NCBI RefSeq assembly: GCF_010692555.1
Contig: NZ_JAAHHG010000042.1
Location: 732-41,123, forward strand
Source of the DNA: Okeania sp. SIO3B5
GTDB taxonomy: Bacteria > Cyanobacteriota > Cyanobacteriia > Cyanobacteriales > Microcoleaceae
DNA: 40,392 nucleotides
Reading direction: 5' to 3'
The position numbers were made by a program, and so were the translations under genes. Shown here one piece after another: positions 10,101 through 19,200 of this stretch. Under the pieces are notes generated by a model. That model was not told the DNA's origin and searched no databases. It worked only from the letters and a program-made list of their open reading frames with translations. Position 1 is the first letter of the stretch. The number at the start of each line of letters is the position of its first letter.

Positions 10101-12695
10101 ATTTTGCAATTGCAACATCAGAAAATTGTGCCTCATCTGCATTTTGCTAATCCTAACCCTTATATTGATTGGGAAAATATGCCTTTGAAGGTACCCACTC
10201 AACTGACTCCTTGGTTGTCCAAGGGGGAGAAAAGGATGGCAGGAGTTAGTTCTTTTGGTATGAGTGGTACGAATGCTCATATAGTTTTAGAAGAGGCTCC
10301 TATTGAAGTCAGAAGTCAGAAGTCAGAAGTCAGAAGTGAAGAATATCTAGAACGTCCGGTTCATATACTAACTCTGTCGGCCAAGACTGAAAAAGCACTA
10401 GAAGATTTAGTTAATAGTTATGAAAGTTATTTAGAAGCCGAAAATAATGATAATTATTTAGGGGATATTTGCTACACAACCAACATCGGGAGAGCAAAAT
10501 TTGACCACAGATTAGCAGTGGTTACTTCTGATAAACAAGAGTTAGTAGAGAAACTCAAACAATATAAACAAGGTGAGAATGTTGCTGGAATCTTTTCAGG
10601 AAAACAAATAAGTGAAACTAGAACAAAAATAGCCTTTATATTTACTGGTCAAGGTTCTCAATATCTGCAAATGGGAAGGCAGTTATACGAAACTCAACCC
10701 ACTTTCCATAAAATTATTGACCAGTGTAGTGAAATGCTGGTAAACTCTCTAGAGGTTTCTTTATTAGATATACTTTATCCAGTTGAGATTAAAGATGAAA
10801 GTTCGACTTTGATAGACCAAACAGCTTATACTCAACCCGCTATATTTGCCCTTGAATATGCCCTAGCTAAATTATGGGAATCATGGGGTATAAAGCCAGA
10901 TGTGGTGATGGGTCACAGTGTAGGAGAATATGTGGCAGCAACAGTAGCAGGGGTATTTAGTTTAGAAGATGGTTTAAAATTAATAGCCATGCGGGGACAG
11001 TTGATGCAAAAGTTACCCTCCGGAGGTCAGATGGCATCTATAATGGCATCAGAATCTCAGGTAATAGAGGCGATAAAAGAATATAGTTCCCAAGTAACAA
11101 TAGCAGCAGTTAATGGACCAGAAAGTATAGTAATTTCAGGTGAGAGTCCAGCCATAGCAAGTATCTGTAGTCAATTTGAATCCGTTGGAGTCAAGACAAA
11201 GGCGCTACAAGTATCTCATGCTTTCCATTCCCCATTGATGGAACCAATGTTAACAGAATTTGAAACAGTGGCCACAGAAATCACCTATAATCAACCAAAA
11301 ATACCACTAATATCAAATGTTACTGGTCAAGAAGTAGGTGGAGAAATAACCACTGCTGAATATTGGGTGAGTCATGTGCGTCAACCAGTAAGATTTGCGG
11401 AAGGGATGGAAACTTTACACAAACAAGGTGCTGAAATTTTCCTAGAAATAGGATCAAAACCGATACTGTTAGGTATGGCTCGTGAGTGTCTCATGGGAGA
11501 AAAAAAACTATGGTTGCCCAGTTTACGTTCAGGAAAACCAGACTGGTTACAAATACTACAAAGTCTGGCTCAATTGTATGTACGGGGAATAAAAATTGAT
11601 TGGTTAGGATTTGATCAGGATTATTTCCGTAATAAGCTAGAGTTACCAACATATCCTTGGCAACGAAAAAGGTATTGGAGAACAGATATTAGACAACGGA
11701 AAAGTCAAGACAAAAAGAGCATAACATCTGAAAAAAAAGTACAACTTGATGGAGTAAATATTCAACTCAAGGAAATACAAATGAACGACAAAATATTACA
11801 GCAACCAAAACTAAAATTATCAGATCCAGAATCACTATATTTATCGAATGCTGAATCAACTATAGAGGTTCCAACAAAAGCAGTTCAAGTAAAACCTGCA
11901 GCTGATATTGAATCTGAAAATATAACTCAATTGAATAGCCTTGATAGAGATGTGACTCAAATCAGAGAAACCCTCAAAGAAAGTTTGGCAGATGCTTTAT
12001 ATGCAGATATAAGTGAAATTGAAGAAGACAAAAAGTTTGTTGATTTAGGTTTAGATTCTATTGTGGGAGTAGAATGGATAACTAACATCAATAAAATCTA
12101 CAATTTAAATATAAAAGCCACTAAAGTATACGATTACCCTACCTTACAATATTTTTCCAAATATATTGCTCAAATCCTATCAACTAATAGTATAAATATT
12201 GATGTGGAGCGATCGCCATCTTACTCAAGTGAAGCAAGCATTAGCAAGCAATCTCAACTAACTGATACCCAGAGCAATTTCTCACAAGTCAAGGAAATTT
12301 TGAAACAACAATTAGCAGATGCTCTGTATGCGGATATTAGTGAAATTGAAGAAAACAAGAAGTTTGTTGATTTAGGTTTAGATTCTATTGTTGGAGTAGA
12401 ATGGATAACTAATATCAATAAAACCTACAATTTGAATATCAAAGCCACTAAAATATACGACTACCCTACCTTATTAGATTTCGCCAAATATATTAACCAG
12501 GAAATTTCTTCTACAGGAGGAAGTAGATTTTCAACGGAGCATAAAGAATCTAGTCAAAAAGACTATTTGTCTGGAGATTCGCCAGAGGAAATGACACAAA
12601 AATTACGCTCAATATTGAAGAAAGTGGCCAATAAAGAATTAACAGTCCAGGAAGGAAATAAAATGATTCAACAAATAAAAAATAAATTAAAGTAA
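4173..12695 (+). CDS. Bimodular PKS: KS-AT-KR-ACP-KS-AT-ACP-ACP
   Basis: 2840 residues. N-terminal coiled-coil docking helix (about 10-40, [20 protein letters not shown]). Module A: KS (42-466, DTACSSS, Cys213), AT (480-915, GHSVG Ser663, HAFHS so malonyl-CoA), no DH, structural plus catalytic KR (990-1480; AGVLDDG, an LDD B-type motif; GQGNY, Tyr1379), ACP (GMDSL, Ser1550). It should give a beta-hydroxyl. Module B: KS (1612-2040, Cys1788), AT (2050-2510, Ser2249, HAFHS), no reductive domains, then two near-identical ACPs (Ser2629, Ser2738), both with [10 protein letters not shown]. The retained beta-ketone and Trp-marked tandem ACPs fit HMGS-type beta-branching by the genes just downstream. 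The C-terminal tail (about 2800-2840) is helical and probably a docking element. ATG 4173 is the first ATG before the docking helix; no strong Shine-Dalgarno is seen. A heptanucleotide repeat lies in the second KS-AT linker. Confidence 0.96.
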   Translation: MNPKETQKKQQLNSPLDLERALKALNKAYSKLEKYENQNKEAIAIIGMGCRLPGGPSTPEAFWELLQNGVDAITEVPADRWPINKYYDSDPTAPGKMYTRYGGFIEGIQEFDANFFGISPKETVHLDPQQRLLLEVSWEALERSGINYQKLTGSSTGVFVGICSNDYTQKILNQGFEQIDAYIASGNSHSTASGRISYLLGLKGPSLAVDTACSSSLVSIHLATTSLRNRECNLALAGGVNALISPEFSINFSKARMLSADGRCKTFDATADGFVRGEGCGMVILKRFSDAVADGDNILAVIRGTAINQDGDTSGLTVPNGPSQQAVIGQALENGGVDPASISYIEAHGTGTSLGDPIEVGAIGTVFGKTHSQEQPVIIGSAKTNIGHLEGAAGIAGLMKVVLQLQNQKIAPSLHLNQPNPYINWDQLPVQVATKLTSWQTNAKSRIAGVSSFGFSGTNAHVVIEEAPSKVKIQNNVERPIHLLTLSGKTEKALEDLVSSYQNYLETNPELPLADICYTASTGRAHFNHRLGVIASEPKELMEKLLGWKTESELVGVFKGLPNSESPKIAFLFTGQGSQYINMGRQLYEQAPTFRQALEECAQILKPYLETSILEIIHPEAPENSSTLDQTAYTQPAIFALEYALFKLWSTWGIKPNVVMGHSVGEYVAACIAGVFSLEDGLKLIAMRGKLMQKLPSGGEMVSVMASESQVTEAIKEYTSQVTIAAVNGPESIVISGESGAITNICNFFELEGVKTKQLQVSHAFHSPLMEPMLTEFEAVAKEITYNQPKIPLISNVTGTEVGAEITTAEYWVGHVRQPVKFAQSMKTLEEQGYESFLEIGPKPILLSMGRQCVTEDMGEWLPSLRPGVDEWQQMLSSLGKLYVQGAKIDWSGFDSDYSRQKVALPTYPFQRERYWVETTENKQKQHQNTDNIQQTPIFQLLTQGNTETLTQQLETTGKLSSEKLKLLPELLEILAQQHQEQLTAATIKNWFYEIQWRPLTQTNSNTNIQPSHWLILADTTGVAEKLAQKLQQQGHEYSLVYRGENYQKPTANTYQLNPHIPQEFEQLYQEIQQNTQTPITTLIHLWSLDAPDSKDLTLETLESSQIWGCGSVVHLLQTLLKNPRVPELWLITRGSQSVLSNTENQITGLAASPLWGLGRVVSNEHPQLWGGLIDLDPQSPAADETEMLWQLLVNQQEEDHLALRGKNTYVARLVDKDTPEFAQPLSLSSDGSYLITGGLGALGLHTAQWLVEKGAKNIVLTGRRPPTEKVTESLKQLEEKGCQVRVLLGDVAVEAELEKILEQIQTSMPTLKGIIQSAGVLDDGTIQQMNWERFAKVMSPKVIGTWHLHKLTQNLPLDFFVCFSSIASMLGSLGQGNYAAANAFMDALASYRRSQGLSGLAINWGAWASEGMAARLAVEHQNRMHNSGITEIAPKEGKYALDLLLTKKSATAQVGVAGIQWQVLAESWSGIKINSLLRELLQQEEWLEQDTRKQKVKGEFLAKLEEASNEKRQEILIEYIRGEVAQVLGFSSSKLPEVNVGLMEMGMDSLMTVELKNRLQNQLGTKLPETIAIEYPTIAKLSLYIEELMGWNTTESDPSSEETETQLMMERSRSEAIAIIGIGCRFPGNANTPESFWELLSNGKDSITEIPLERWDLDSYYDPNPDTPGKMYIRHAALVEKVDQFDPRFFGISNREAYSLDPQQRFILEVTWEALERAGINPQQLENTQTGVFLGIGQNDYANLGFHQAAEDISPYDATGNLFCFVAGRLSYFLGTQGPSMAIDTACSSSLVAIHEACESLRQGESNLALAGGVQLILSPEVTTALSRLKALAPDGKCKTFDAAADGFGRGEGCGIVVLKRLSDALKDGDRISAVIPGSAVNHDGPSSGMTVPNKLAQEKLIQKALKAAKVKPLQVSYVEAHGTGTSLGDPMEVRALARVFEEGRDQENPLNIGSVKTNIGHLEAAAGIAGMIKVILQLQHQKIVPHLHFANPNPYIDWENMPLKVPTQLTPWLSKGEKRMAGVSSFGMSGTNAHIVLEEAPIEVRSQKSEVRSEEYLERPVHILTLSAKTEKALEDLVNSYESYLEAENNDNYLGDICYTTNIGRAKFDHRLAVVTSDKQELVEKLKQYKQGENVAGIFSGKQISETRTKIAFIFTGQGSQYLQMGRQLYETQPTFHKIIDQCSEMLVNSLEVSLLDILYPVEIKDESSTLIDQTAYTQPAIFALEYALAKLWESWGIKPDVVMGHSVGEYVAATVAGVFSLEDGLKLIAMRGQLMQKLPSGGQMASIMASESQVIEAIKEYSSQVTIAAVNGPESIVISGESPAIASICSQFESVGVKTKALQVSHAFHSPLMEPMLTEFETVATEITYNQPKIPLISNVTGQEVGGEITTAEYWVSHVRQPVRFAEGMETLHKQGAEIFLEIGSKPILLGMARECLMGEKKLWLPSLRSGKPDWLQILQSLAQLYVRGIKIDWLGFDQDYFRNKLELPTYPWQRKRYWRTDIRQRKSQDKKSITSEKKVQLDGVNIQLKEIQMNDKILQQPKLKLSDPESLYLSNAESTIEVPTKAVQVKPAADIESENITQLNSLDRDVTQIRETLKESLADALYADISEIEEDKKFVDLGLDSIVGVEWITNINKIYNLNIKATKVYDYPTLQYFSKYIAQILSTNSINIDVERSPSYSSEASISKQSQLTDTQSNFSQVKEILKQQLADALYADISEIEENKKFVDLGLDSIVGVEWITNINKTYNLNIKATKIYDYPTLLDFAKYINQEISSTGGSRFSTEHKESSQKDYLSGDSPEEMTQKLRSILKKVANKELTVQEGNKMIQQIKNKLK
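5590..6930 (+). repeat. AT domain block 1 of 4 highly similar AT copies
   Basis: This KS-AT linker plus AT recurs at about 10340-11690, 19745-21110 and 30095-31445. Copies 1, 3 and 4 share long identical nucleotide runs, for example around the [20 protein letters not shown] segment and the [16 protein letters not shown] segment. Copy 2 is more diverged. The flanking KS domains are clearly less alike, so homogenisation is centred on the AT. Confidence 0.85.
10304..10338 (+). repeat. Heptanucleotide tandem repeat (AGAAGTC) in KS-AT linker
   Basis: About five head-to-tail copies of AGAAGTC (first partial, last ending AGAAGTG) lie within the coding sequence just after KS2. They encode an Arg/Ser/Glu-rich stretch ([13 protein letters not shown]). 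The same linker in the other three KS-AT units is 7 residues shorter, which equals three heptamers (21 bp), so the expansion kept the reading frame. Heptanucleotide short tandem repeats are common in cyanobacteria. Confidence 0.85.
10340..11690 (+). repeat. AT domain block 2 of 4
   Basis: The most diverged of the four AT copies. It has [20 protein letters not shown] and [12 protein letters not shown], and differs in the N-terminal third and after the ISNVTG segment. It belongs to the beta-branching module. Confidence 0.8.
11955..12515 (+). other. Tandem beta-branching ACPs (two near-identical copies)
   Basis: Two ACP domains of about 75 residues are separated by a short Ser/Gln-rich linker. 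Both contain [14 protein letters not shown], with the modified Ser at 12057 and 12384. The Trp six residues after the Ser is a known marker of ACPs recognised by HMGS cassettes; the other ACPs of this window (GMDSL/GIDSL/GLDSL) lack it. Doubling of such ACPs is common in beta-branching modules. The high similarity suggests recent tandem duplication or homogenisation. Confidence 0.9.
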
Positions 12696-12725
12696 AAATA
12701 TACTATAATTTTTCAGGAAAATTTT

Positions 12726-12986
12726 ATGAATAAAGAGCAAATATTTAATATAATTAAAAGATATACTTGTGAAATAGCACCAGAATTAGAAAAAGTACCC
12801 ATAGCACCAACTGATAGCCTAAAAAACCTAGGCATTGATTCAGTAAATAGGGCAGAAATTATAATGATGGTGATGGAAGAGTTATCCTTAAATATCCCAC
12901 GCATAGAATTAGCGGGATCCAAAAATATAGGAGAACTGGCTGATATATTTGCAGAGAAATTAGAAAAAGTAAATCACGGGAATTAA
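12726..12986 (+). CDS. Stand-alone donor ACP of HMGS beta-branching cassette
   Basis: 86 residues with the carrier motif LGIDSVNRAEI; Ser39 is the phosphopantetheine site. It is of the CurB/JamF/AcpK type, not a primary-metabolism ACP: its neighbours are a Cys-less KS and an HMG-CoA-synthase homologue. Known role of the family: carries malonyl, which the next gene's KS decarboxylates to acetyl; HMGS then joins this acetyl to the beta-ketone held on the PKS ACP. AGGAA at 12715-12719 is suitably spaced before the ATG. It lies 30 bp after the PKS stop and 20 bp before the KS gene, so it is almost certainly cotranscribed. Confidence 0.93.
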   Translation: MNKEQIFNIIKRYTCEIAPELEKVPIAPTDSLKNLGIDSVNRAEIIMMVMEELSLNIPRIELAGSKNIGELADIFAEKLEKVNHGN

Positions 12987-13006
12987 CAAAACTAAAGGGT
13001 GCATCA

Positions 13007-14230
13007 ATGAGTAACATAGAAATAACAGGTATGGGCATTGTTAGTTCCATTGGTCAAGGAGTTGCTACTTTTAAAGAAGCTCTGTTATCAGGGAAAACTC
13101 AATTTGCTTATCTAAAACAGCCAGGACGTGAAAGCATCAAACCATTTATTGGTGCCGAAATTCCCGATATTGACGCCAAAACCCTATTTCCTGAGTACAG
13201 TGGACTGTTACGTACTGCTACTAAGAGCGCCCAAGTTGCAATAGTAGCTGTCGCTGAAGCCTGGCAAGATGCTCAACTCACCTCCAGCCAAGTTAACCCA
13301 GAACGAGTAGGATTAGTTGTAGGTGGTTCAAATTTACAACAACGTTATCAGCAGCAAACCTGGCAACGTTATCACTCACGTCAGGAGTTTATACGACCAA
13401 CTTATGGTCTGACCTTTTGGGATACAGATATATTAGGTCTGATTTCCCAGTGTTTTCAGATTCAAGGTGAGGGCTATAGTGTAGGTGGAGCTTCGGCCAG
13501 CGGAGCAGTTGCTATAATTCATGCTGCTCGTCAAATTTTAATGGGGAACAGTGATATTTGCATTGCTCTGGGAGCTTTATCCGATCTATCAGGGTATGAA
13601 TTCCAAGCACTAATGAATTTAGGTGCAATGGGGAGCGAACGTTTTGCCGATCGCCCAAACCTTGCTTGTAGGCCATTTGACCAAGACCATGATGGCTTTA
13701 TTTATGGAGAGGGTTGTGGAGCAGTGATTTTAGAGAGAACTGACCGCGCTCAACAACGGGGCGCTCAATCCCATGGCCAACTTAAGGGTTGGGGATTAGC
13801 TTTAGATGGGAACCGTAGTCCCGAACCTTCCCAAAAAGGGGAAGAACGGGCTATAAATACTGCTTTAGCCATGGCAGACCTTCAGCCAGAGAGTATTGAT
13901 TATGTGAATACCCACGGTACTGGTTCCCCCCTTGGCGACAAAACAGAAGTGGCAGCTTTCAAATCAGTAGGACTTCAGCATTGCCTACTTAATTCAACAA
14001 AATCTTTAATAGGCCACTGCTTAACTGCTGCTGGTGTAGTGGAAGCGATCGCCACCATATTACAAATGAAGTTTGGTTTTTGTCATCCAACTAAAAATTT
14101 AGTTAATCCTATTGATACCAGTCTCAATTGGGTGAAAGAAACTTCTGTTCAAGCTGAGATTAAATATGCTATCAGCAACAGTTTTGGTTTTGGGGGTATC
14201 AATACAGCTTTATTAATTGGACAGGAGTAA
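13007..14230 (+). CDS. Decarboxylating ketosynthase (KS-DC, Cys to Ser) of beta-branching cassette
   Basis: 407 residues, thiolase/KS fold, similar in type to CurC/JamG. The nucleophile motif reads GGASASGAV, with Ser163 where condensing KSs have Cys; the two His motifs (NTHGTGSPLGD and SLIGHCLTAAG) are kept. Without Cys it should not condense. Known role of the family: decarboxylation of malonyl-ACP to acetyl-ACP for HMGS. AAAGGG at 12994-12999 precedes the ATG. The stop is followed after 4 bp by the HMGS ATG, with its Shine-Dalgarno inside this gene's end, which indicates translational coupling. Confidence 0.94.
   Translation: MSNIEITGMGIVSSIGQGVATFKEALLSGKTQFAYLKQPGRESIKPFIGAEIPDIDAKTLFPEYSGLLRTATKSAQVAIVAVAEAWQDAQLTSSQVNPERVGLVVGGSNLQQRYQQQTWQRYHSRQEFIRPTYGLTFWDTDILGLISQCFQIQGEGYSVGGASASGAVAIIHAARQILMGNSDICIALGALSDLSGYEFQALMNLGAMGSERFADRPNLACRPFDQDHDGFIYGEGCGAVILERTDRAQQRGAQSHGQLKGWGLALDGNRSPEPSQKGEERAINTALAMADLQPESIDYVNTHGTGSPLGDKTEVAAFKSVGLQHCLLNSTKSLIGHCLTAAGVVEAIATILQMKFGFCHPTKNLVNPIDTSLNWVKETSVQAEIKYAISNSFGFGGINTALLIGQE
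14223..14227 (+). promoter_or_regulatory. Ribosome binding site deciding the HMGS start
   Basis: AGGAG lies 7 bp upstream of ATG 14235 and overlaps the end of the KS-DC gene. It favours ATG 14235 over the longer TTG start at 14217. Confidence 0.7.
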
Positions 14231-14234
14231 ACTC

Positions 14235-15494
14235 ATGCAACAAGTTGGAATTGAAGCACTAAATGTATATGGGGGTTCAGCTAAACTAGATGTGCGAATG
14301 CTAGGCGAAGCACGTCACTTAGACATGACTCGCTTCGATAATCTTCTGATGAAAGAGAAGACAGTTGCTATGCCCTATGAAGATCCAGTTTCCAATGCTA
14401 TTAATGCAGCAAAACCTATTATTGATAGTCTCAGCGATCTGGAGAAGCAACAAATCAAAATGGTGATAGCTTGTAGTGAATCTGGCATTGATTTTGGCAA
14501 ATCTATGAGCACTTATATCCATGATTATTTGGGGCTAAGTCGTAACTGCCGAATGTTTGAGATTAAGCAAGCTTGCTACTCAGGTACAGCAGGTTTACAA
14601 ATGGCATTAAATTTGATTTTATCCCAAACATCTCCAGGGGCTAAAGCTTTGGTTATAGGAACTGATATATTTCGGCCTGTTGTTGTAGAGGGAGGAGAAG
14701 CTCTCAGCGAAGATTGGTCTTTTGTGGAACCAAGCAGTGGCGCTGGAGCAGTAGCTATTTTGGTCAGTGATGTTCCTAAAATTTTCCAAGTTGATGTAGG
14801 ATGCAATGGTTATTATGGGTATGAAGTCATGGATACTTGCAGACCTAACCCAGACTCAGAAGCAGGAGATGCAGATTTATCATTGCTATCTTACCTAGAT
14901 TGTTGTGAAAATGCTTACCGGGAATATCAAGATCGGGTAGAAGGAGTAGATTACCAAAAAACTTTTCATTACTTGAGCTTTCATACTCCTTTTGGAGGTA
15001 TGGTGAAAGGGGCTCACAGAAGTATGATGCGTAAGTTTAAAAGGGCAAAACCTGTGGAGATTGAAGAGGACTTTCAGAAACGGGTGATGCCGGGATTAGT
15101 CTATTGTCAACAGGTGGGTAATATTATGGGAGCTACAGTGTTTTTATCTTTAGCTAGCATGATTGATAATGCAGATTTTAGCAAAGCCCGACGAGTTGGT
15201 ATATTCTCTTATGGTTCTGGTTGTTGTTCGGAATTTTATAGTGGAGTTGTCACCCCACAAGGAAAGGAAATTCAAGCTCAACAAAAAATTTCATCACACT
15301 TAGCAATGCGTTATTCCTTAAACATGGAAGAATATGAGCAGTTACTAAGTCATAGTTCGATGGTTGCCTTTGGCACTAGAAATGTGACTCTAGATTACAA
15401 ACTTTTTCCTGGTGTGTGGGAACAAATTGAAGGTAAAGGGCGCTTAGTGCTGAAAAGAATCAAGGAATTTCACCGAGAATATGAATGGGTATAG
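14235..15494 (+). CDS. HMG-CoA synthase homologue (HMGS, beta-branching)
   Basis: 419 residues from ATG 14235, chosen because AGGAG (14223-14227) sits 7 bp upstream; an in-frame TTG at 14217 would overlap the KS gene and is less likely. Starts MQQVGIEALNVYGG. The catalytic triad is visible: Glu in CSESGID, Cys114 in IKQACYSGTAG, His in FHTPFGGMVKGAH. CurD/JamH/PksG type. Known role: aldol addition of acetyl-ACP to the beta-ketothioester on the PKS ACP, giving an HMG-like branched intermediate. The likely acceptor is the tandem Trp-marked ACP pair in the upstream PKS (12057 and 12384). Product acts in the cytoplasm. Confidence 0.96.
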   Translation: MQQVGIEALNVYGGSAKLDVRMLGEARHLDMTRFDNLLMKEKTVAMPYEDPVSNAINAAKPIIDSLSDLEKQQIKMVIACSESGIDFGKSMSTYIHDYLGLSRNCRMFEIKQACYSGTAGLQMALNLILSQTSPGAKALVIGTDIFRPVVVEGGEALSEDWSFVEPSSGAGAVAILVSDVPKIFQVDVGCNGYYGYEVMDTCRPNPDSEAGDADLSLLSYLDCCENAYREYQDRVEGVDYQKTFHYLSFHTPFGGMVKGAHRSMMRKFKRAKPVEIEEDFQKRVMPGLVYCQQVGNIMGATVFLSLASMIDNADFSKARRVGIFSYGSGCCSEFYSGVVTPQGKEIQAQQKISSHLAMRYSLNMEEYEQLLSHSSMVAFGTRNVTLDYKLFPGVWEQIEGKGRLVLKRIKEFHREYEWV

Positions 15495-16261
15495 CCATGA
15501 GTTATCAAACCCTGAAAATCAGTTATCAAGATGTTGTACAAAGGATTCAGATATATCGACCTGAATCTAACAATAGCATCAATAGTCAGTTAACGATGGA
15601 ATTGTTGTCAGCTTTGCAAGCTGCTGAAGCGGAAGAAGTCGTTAAAGTAGTGATATTAGAAGGACTACCTGATGTGTTTTGTACAGGGATGGATTTTGAA
15701 GAAGTGGCAACAGCAAAACAATTTGAACCAAAAGCTAGTGCGAATGGTTACTACAATATTTTGAAACAAATGTCTCAAAGTAGCAAAGTAATTTTGTCAC
15801 TTGTGCGTGGTAAAGTACAGGCAGGGGGAGTTGGTTTAGTAGCAGCAAGCGATCTAGTTATTGCTGATGAAACGGCAACTTTTGTTTTATCAGAATTATT
15901 ATTTGGATTATTACCAGCTTGTGTATTGCCTTTTTTGATTCGTCGAGTGGGATTTCAGAAAGCCTACCGTTTAGCACTAACGACTCAAGCTATTTCAGCA
16001 TCAGAGGCCGAGAAGTGGGGATTAATAGATGAATATGGCAGTAATACTAATCAGTTAATAAGTAAATATATTCGACGTTTAAAGTATTTACCCTCATCAG
16101 GGGTGAAAGAGTTAAAAAATTATATTAATCAGTTATGGATTATTCAGGCAGAAACTCAAGATTTAGCCGTCAACGAGATTTCTAGCTTAATAGCAGAACC
16201 TACTGTTCAAGAAAAAATTAAACGTTTTCAAAAAGAAGGATTATTTCCATGGCAAACCTAA
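15485..16261 (+). CDS. ECH1 enoyl-CoA hydratase-like dehydratase (beta-branching)
   Basis: 258 residues, crotonase fold, CurE/JamI/PksH type. Visible are the RPESNNSIN start of the fold, GLPDVFCTGMDF, the oxyanion-hole segment VRGKVQAGGVGL, and LSELLFGLLPACVLPFLIRR, which is characteristic of ECH1. Known role: dehydration of HMG-ACP to 3-methylglutaconyl-ACP. The start at 15485 overlaps the HMGS stop by 10 bp; ATG 15497 (MSYQTLKISY), 2 bp after that stop, is an equally good start and neither has a strong Shine-Dalgarno. The 3' end overlaps the ECH2-fusion gene by 13 bp. Confidence 0.93.
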   Translation: MGIAMSYQTLKISYQDVVQRIQIYRPESNNSINSQLTMELLSALQAAEAEEVVKVVILEGLPDVFCTGMDFEEVATAKQFEPKASANGYYNILKQMSQSSKVILSLVRGKVQAGGVGLVAASDLVIADETATFVLSELLFGLLPACVLPFLIRRVGFQKAYRLALTTQAISASEAEKWGLIDEYGSNTNQLISKYIRRLKYLPSSGVKELKNYINQLWIIQAETQDLAVNEISSLIAEPTVQEKIKRFQKEGLFPWQT

Positions 16262-19200
16262 ATCTTAATTTGGACTTAGTAGAGGGCAACTCTGATGTAG
16301 TACAACTGGTGGAGTTGGGTAATGGTGTCGTGCAAATCGCGATGCAAGATAAAGAAAACTGCAATATATTTTCTCCTGGAATAATTGAAGGATTATACAA
16401 ATGTTTTGGTGCAGTTGCTCAAAACCAAAGTTATAAAGTAGTAATTTTGACAGGCTATGGAAATTATTTCTGTTCGGGAGGGACAAAAGAACAGTTAATC
16501 AGTATTTGGAAAGGAGACAGCAAATGTAATGATTTAGATTTTTTTAGAATAGCATTAGATTGTGAAATACCAGTAATTGCAGCTATGCAAGGTCATAGTA
16601 TTGGCGGTGGTTTGGTTTTGGGATTGTATGCAGATTTAGTAGTGTTAAGTCAAGAAAGTATTTACACTACTAATTTTATGAAGTATGGTTTTACCCCAGG
16701 TGTCGGATGCACGTTAATTCTCCCTGAGAAATTCGGTGCTTTAGGGTTTGAAATGATGTATACTGCCCAAAATTATCGAGGGAAAGAATTAGCTGAACGG
16801 GGTGTTTCTTTTCCAGTTGTACCGAGAAAAGATGTGCTAGAAGTGGCTAAAAAGATAGCCTATGAAATGTCGGAAAAACCCAGACTATCTTTAATAACTT
16901 TAAAGGAACACTTAACTTCAAAAATCCGCAAAACGCTACCAGGATTTATAGATAAAGAAGTAGCTATGCACGAAATAACCTTTCACCAACCAGAGGTAGC
17001 AAGTAGAATAGAGGAACACTTTGACAAAAGGACAACGGCAAGTAATAACCCTCAAAATTTTCCTCAAGAGGCTGTAAGAAAAGAAATAAGAACAGATTCC
17101 TTGAATTGTCAACCATTTCAGTTGAAGACATTTAGTTATGGTTCGTTAAACAATTTAACTTTGGTACCTCTAGAACGTAGAGTTCCAAGCCCAAGTGAAG
17201 TTGAGGTTCAAATCAAAACTGTACCAGTTAATTTTCGGGATATACTCAATGCACTTGGTATGCTCCAAGAGTATTACGAAAAAACATTTGGCATTGCTAA
17301 TGCTGAAGATCTCACTTTTGGTTTTGAAGGTGCAGGTACTATCGTAGCTGTTGGGGCAGAAGTATCGCAGTGGCAAGTCGGCGATGAAGTAATGGTAATG
17401 AGAATTCACGATGCATTTAGTAGCTTTATTATCTGCTCGCCGGACAAACTGGTGCGTAAAAATTTTAATCTGAATATGGAAGATGGAGCTAGTATTTGGG
17501 GGCCGTTTTTGACTGCATATCACGGGTTGATTAACTTAGCCAAAATTCAGCCAGGAGATAGAGTATTAATTCACGCTGCTTCAGGTGGGATTGGACAAGC
17601 AGCAATTCAGTTGGTTCAACTTTTTGGGGCGGAAGTATTTGCTACGACTAGTCCAGGTAAGATGAATTATCTCCGGGAACAGGGAATTAAGTATGTGATG
17701 AATTCTCGAACGATGGAGTTTGTAAATGATGTGATGGAATTCACTCAGGGCCGTGGGGTAGATGTTATTCTCAATAGCCTGACTCATGGAGAATACATCC
17801 AGAAAAATATAGAGATCCTCGCCGATAGAGGGCGATATGTTGAACTTGGTAAGTTGGGCATTTGGAGTCACGAGCAAGTCTATCAGAAACGCCCAGATAT
17901 CAAATATTTTACTTTTGATTTGTTAGAAGAATTTGCCAAAGATAATCAATTGTTTTATCAGATATGGGATAATTTGTCACTTGAATTTGACCGCGAGCGC
18001 CTGAAGCCACTACCTTACAAAACATTTCCAATAGAAGATGTTATTAAAGCCTTTGATTATATGCGACGCGGGAAGCATTTCGGCAGGGTAGTGGTAGTTA
18101 TGCCTGACTCCTATTCTGGAAAGGAAAAAGAATTGGATGCTCGGCTATCCATTGAAAATAAAATGACTAAAGAGGAACAGATATTATTTCAATTACAATC
18201 TGGTGAAGTTTCCTTAGAAAATGCGGAACAACTATTGTTAGGAAATACGGAAACAGAAACACAAGAGAAAGCTATAGCAGAAAATCAAATAGATAATATT
18301 CAAAACAAGTTAATTAACATGGATAGCTCAGAAAAAATATTATCTTTGATTAGTTCAGGAGAAATATCTTTAGAAACAGCAGAAAAATTATTATTAGAAG
18401 TAGTAGAACCAGAAGTTAAGACAGAGGTTAATGATGAGGTTAATCCTAGTCAAAATCATATACCAACTACAGATATAGCGATTATTGGTATGTCATGTAG
18501 ATATCCAGGAGCGAATAACTGGAAAGAATTTTGGGAAAATTTAAAGAATGGAATTGACAGTGTAACGGAAGCTCCTCCTGGAAGATGGGAAGAAAAAAAT
18601 TGGTATCATCCAGATCCAGATAATCCAGGTACTTCCTATTCAAAATGTGCCGGTTTTTTAGATGAAATTGATAAATTTGACCCTTTATTTTTTCATATTT
18701 CTCCGGAAGAAGCTTGGTTTATGGAGCCTGAGCAAAGAATATTTTTAGAAGAAGCTTACCACGCTATAGAAGATGCTGGATATGCTACAGACTCTCTTAG
18801 AGGTAAACAATATGGAGTATTTGTGGGAGTTACGGTAAATGGTGGTTATCTTAAGTTGTTGTCAATTTCAGGATTAGATGTTCATAGGATGGCGGCTACA
18901 GGAAATGGTCCGTCAATGATACCAGCAAGAATTGCCTATATGCTTGACCTTCAAGGGCCAGTAGTAGCTATTGATACTGCCTGCTCGTCGTCATTGGTAG
19001 CTGTTCATCAAGCTTGCCAAAGCATACAACGAGGAGAGAGCGAAATAGCGATCGCTGGAGGTATTACTCTTATGCCAACATCAGACTTCCAAATAATGTC
19101 AAGTCAGTTTCAAGTTGTATCTCCTGATGGACGTTGTAAGACTTTTGATGCTTCAGCATCGGGTACAGCCTGGAGCGAAGGTTGTGGTGTTCTCTTATTA

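Noticed and set aside
10304-10338. Heptamer array considered as a CRISPR or protein-binding iteron
   Set aside because: There are no spacers, the unit is 7 bp, and it is in frame inside a PKS linker; a slippage repeat fits better.
11700-11950. Possible halogenase or extra domain between AT2 and the tandem ACPs
   Set aside because: The stretch is a Lys/Gln/Ser-rich linker too short for a halogenase and has no flavin or non-heme-iron motif.
12704-12709. TATAAT upstream of the donor ACP gene as a promoter
   Set aside because: No -35-like element is found at 16-18 bp and the gap is only 30 bp in an AT-rich stretch; cotranscription is simpler.
14217-14219. TTG 14217 as the HMGS start
   Set aside because: It overlaps the KS gene and has no suitable ribosome site; ATG 14235 has AGGAG at good spacing and matches the usual start of the family.
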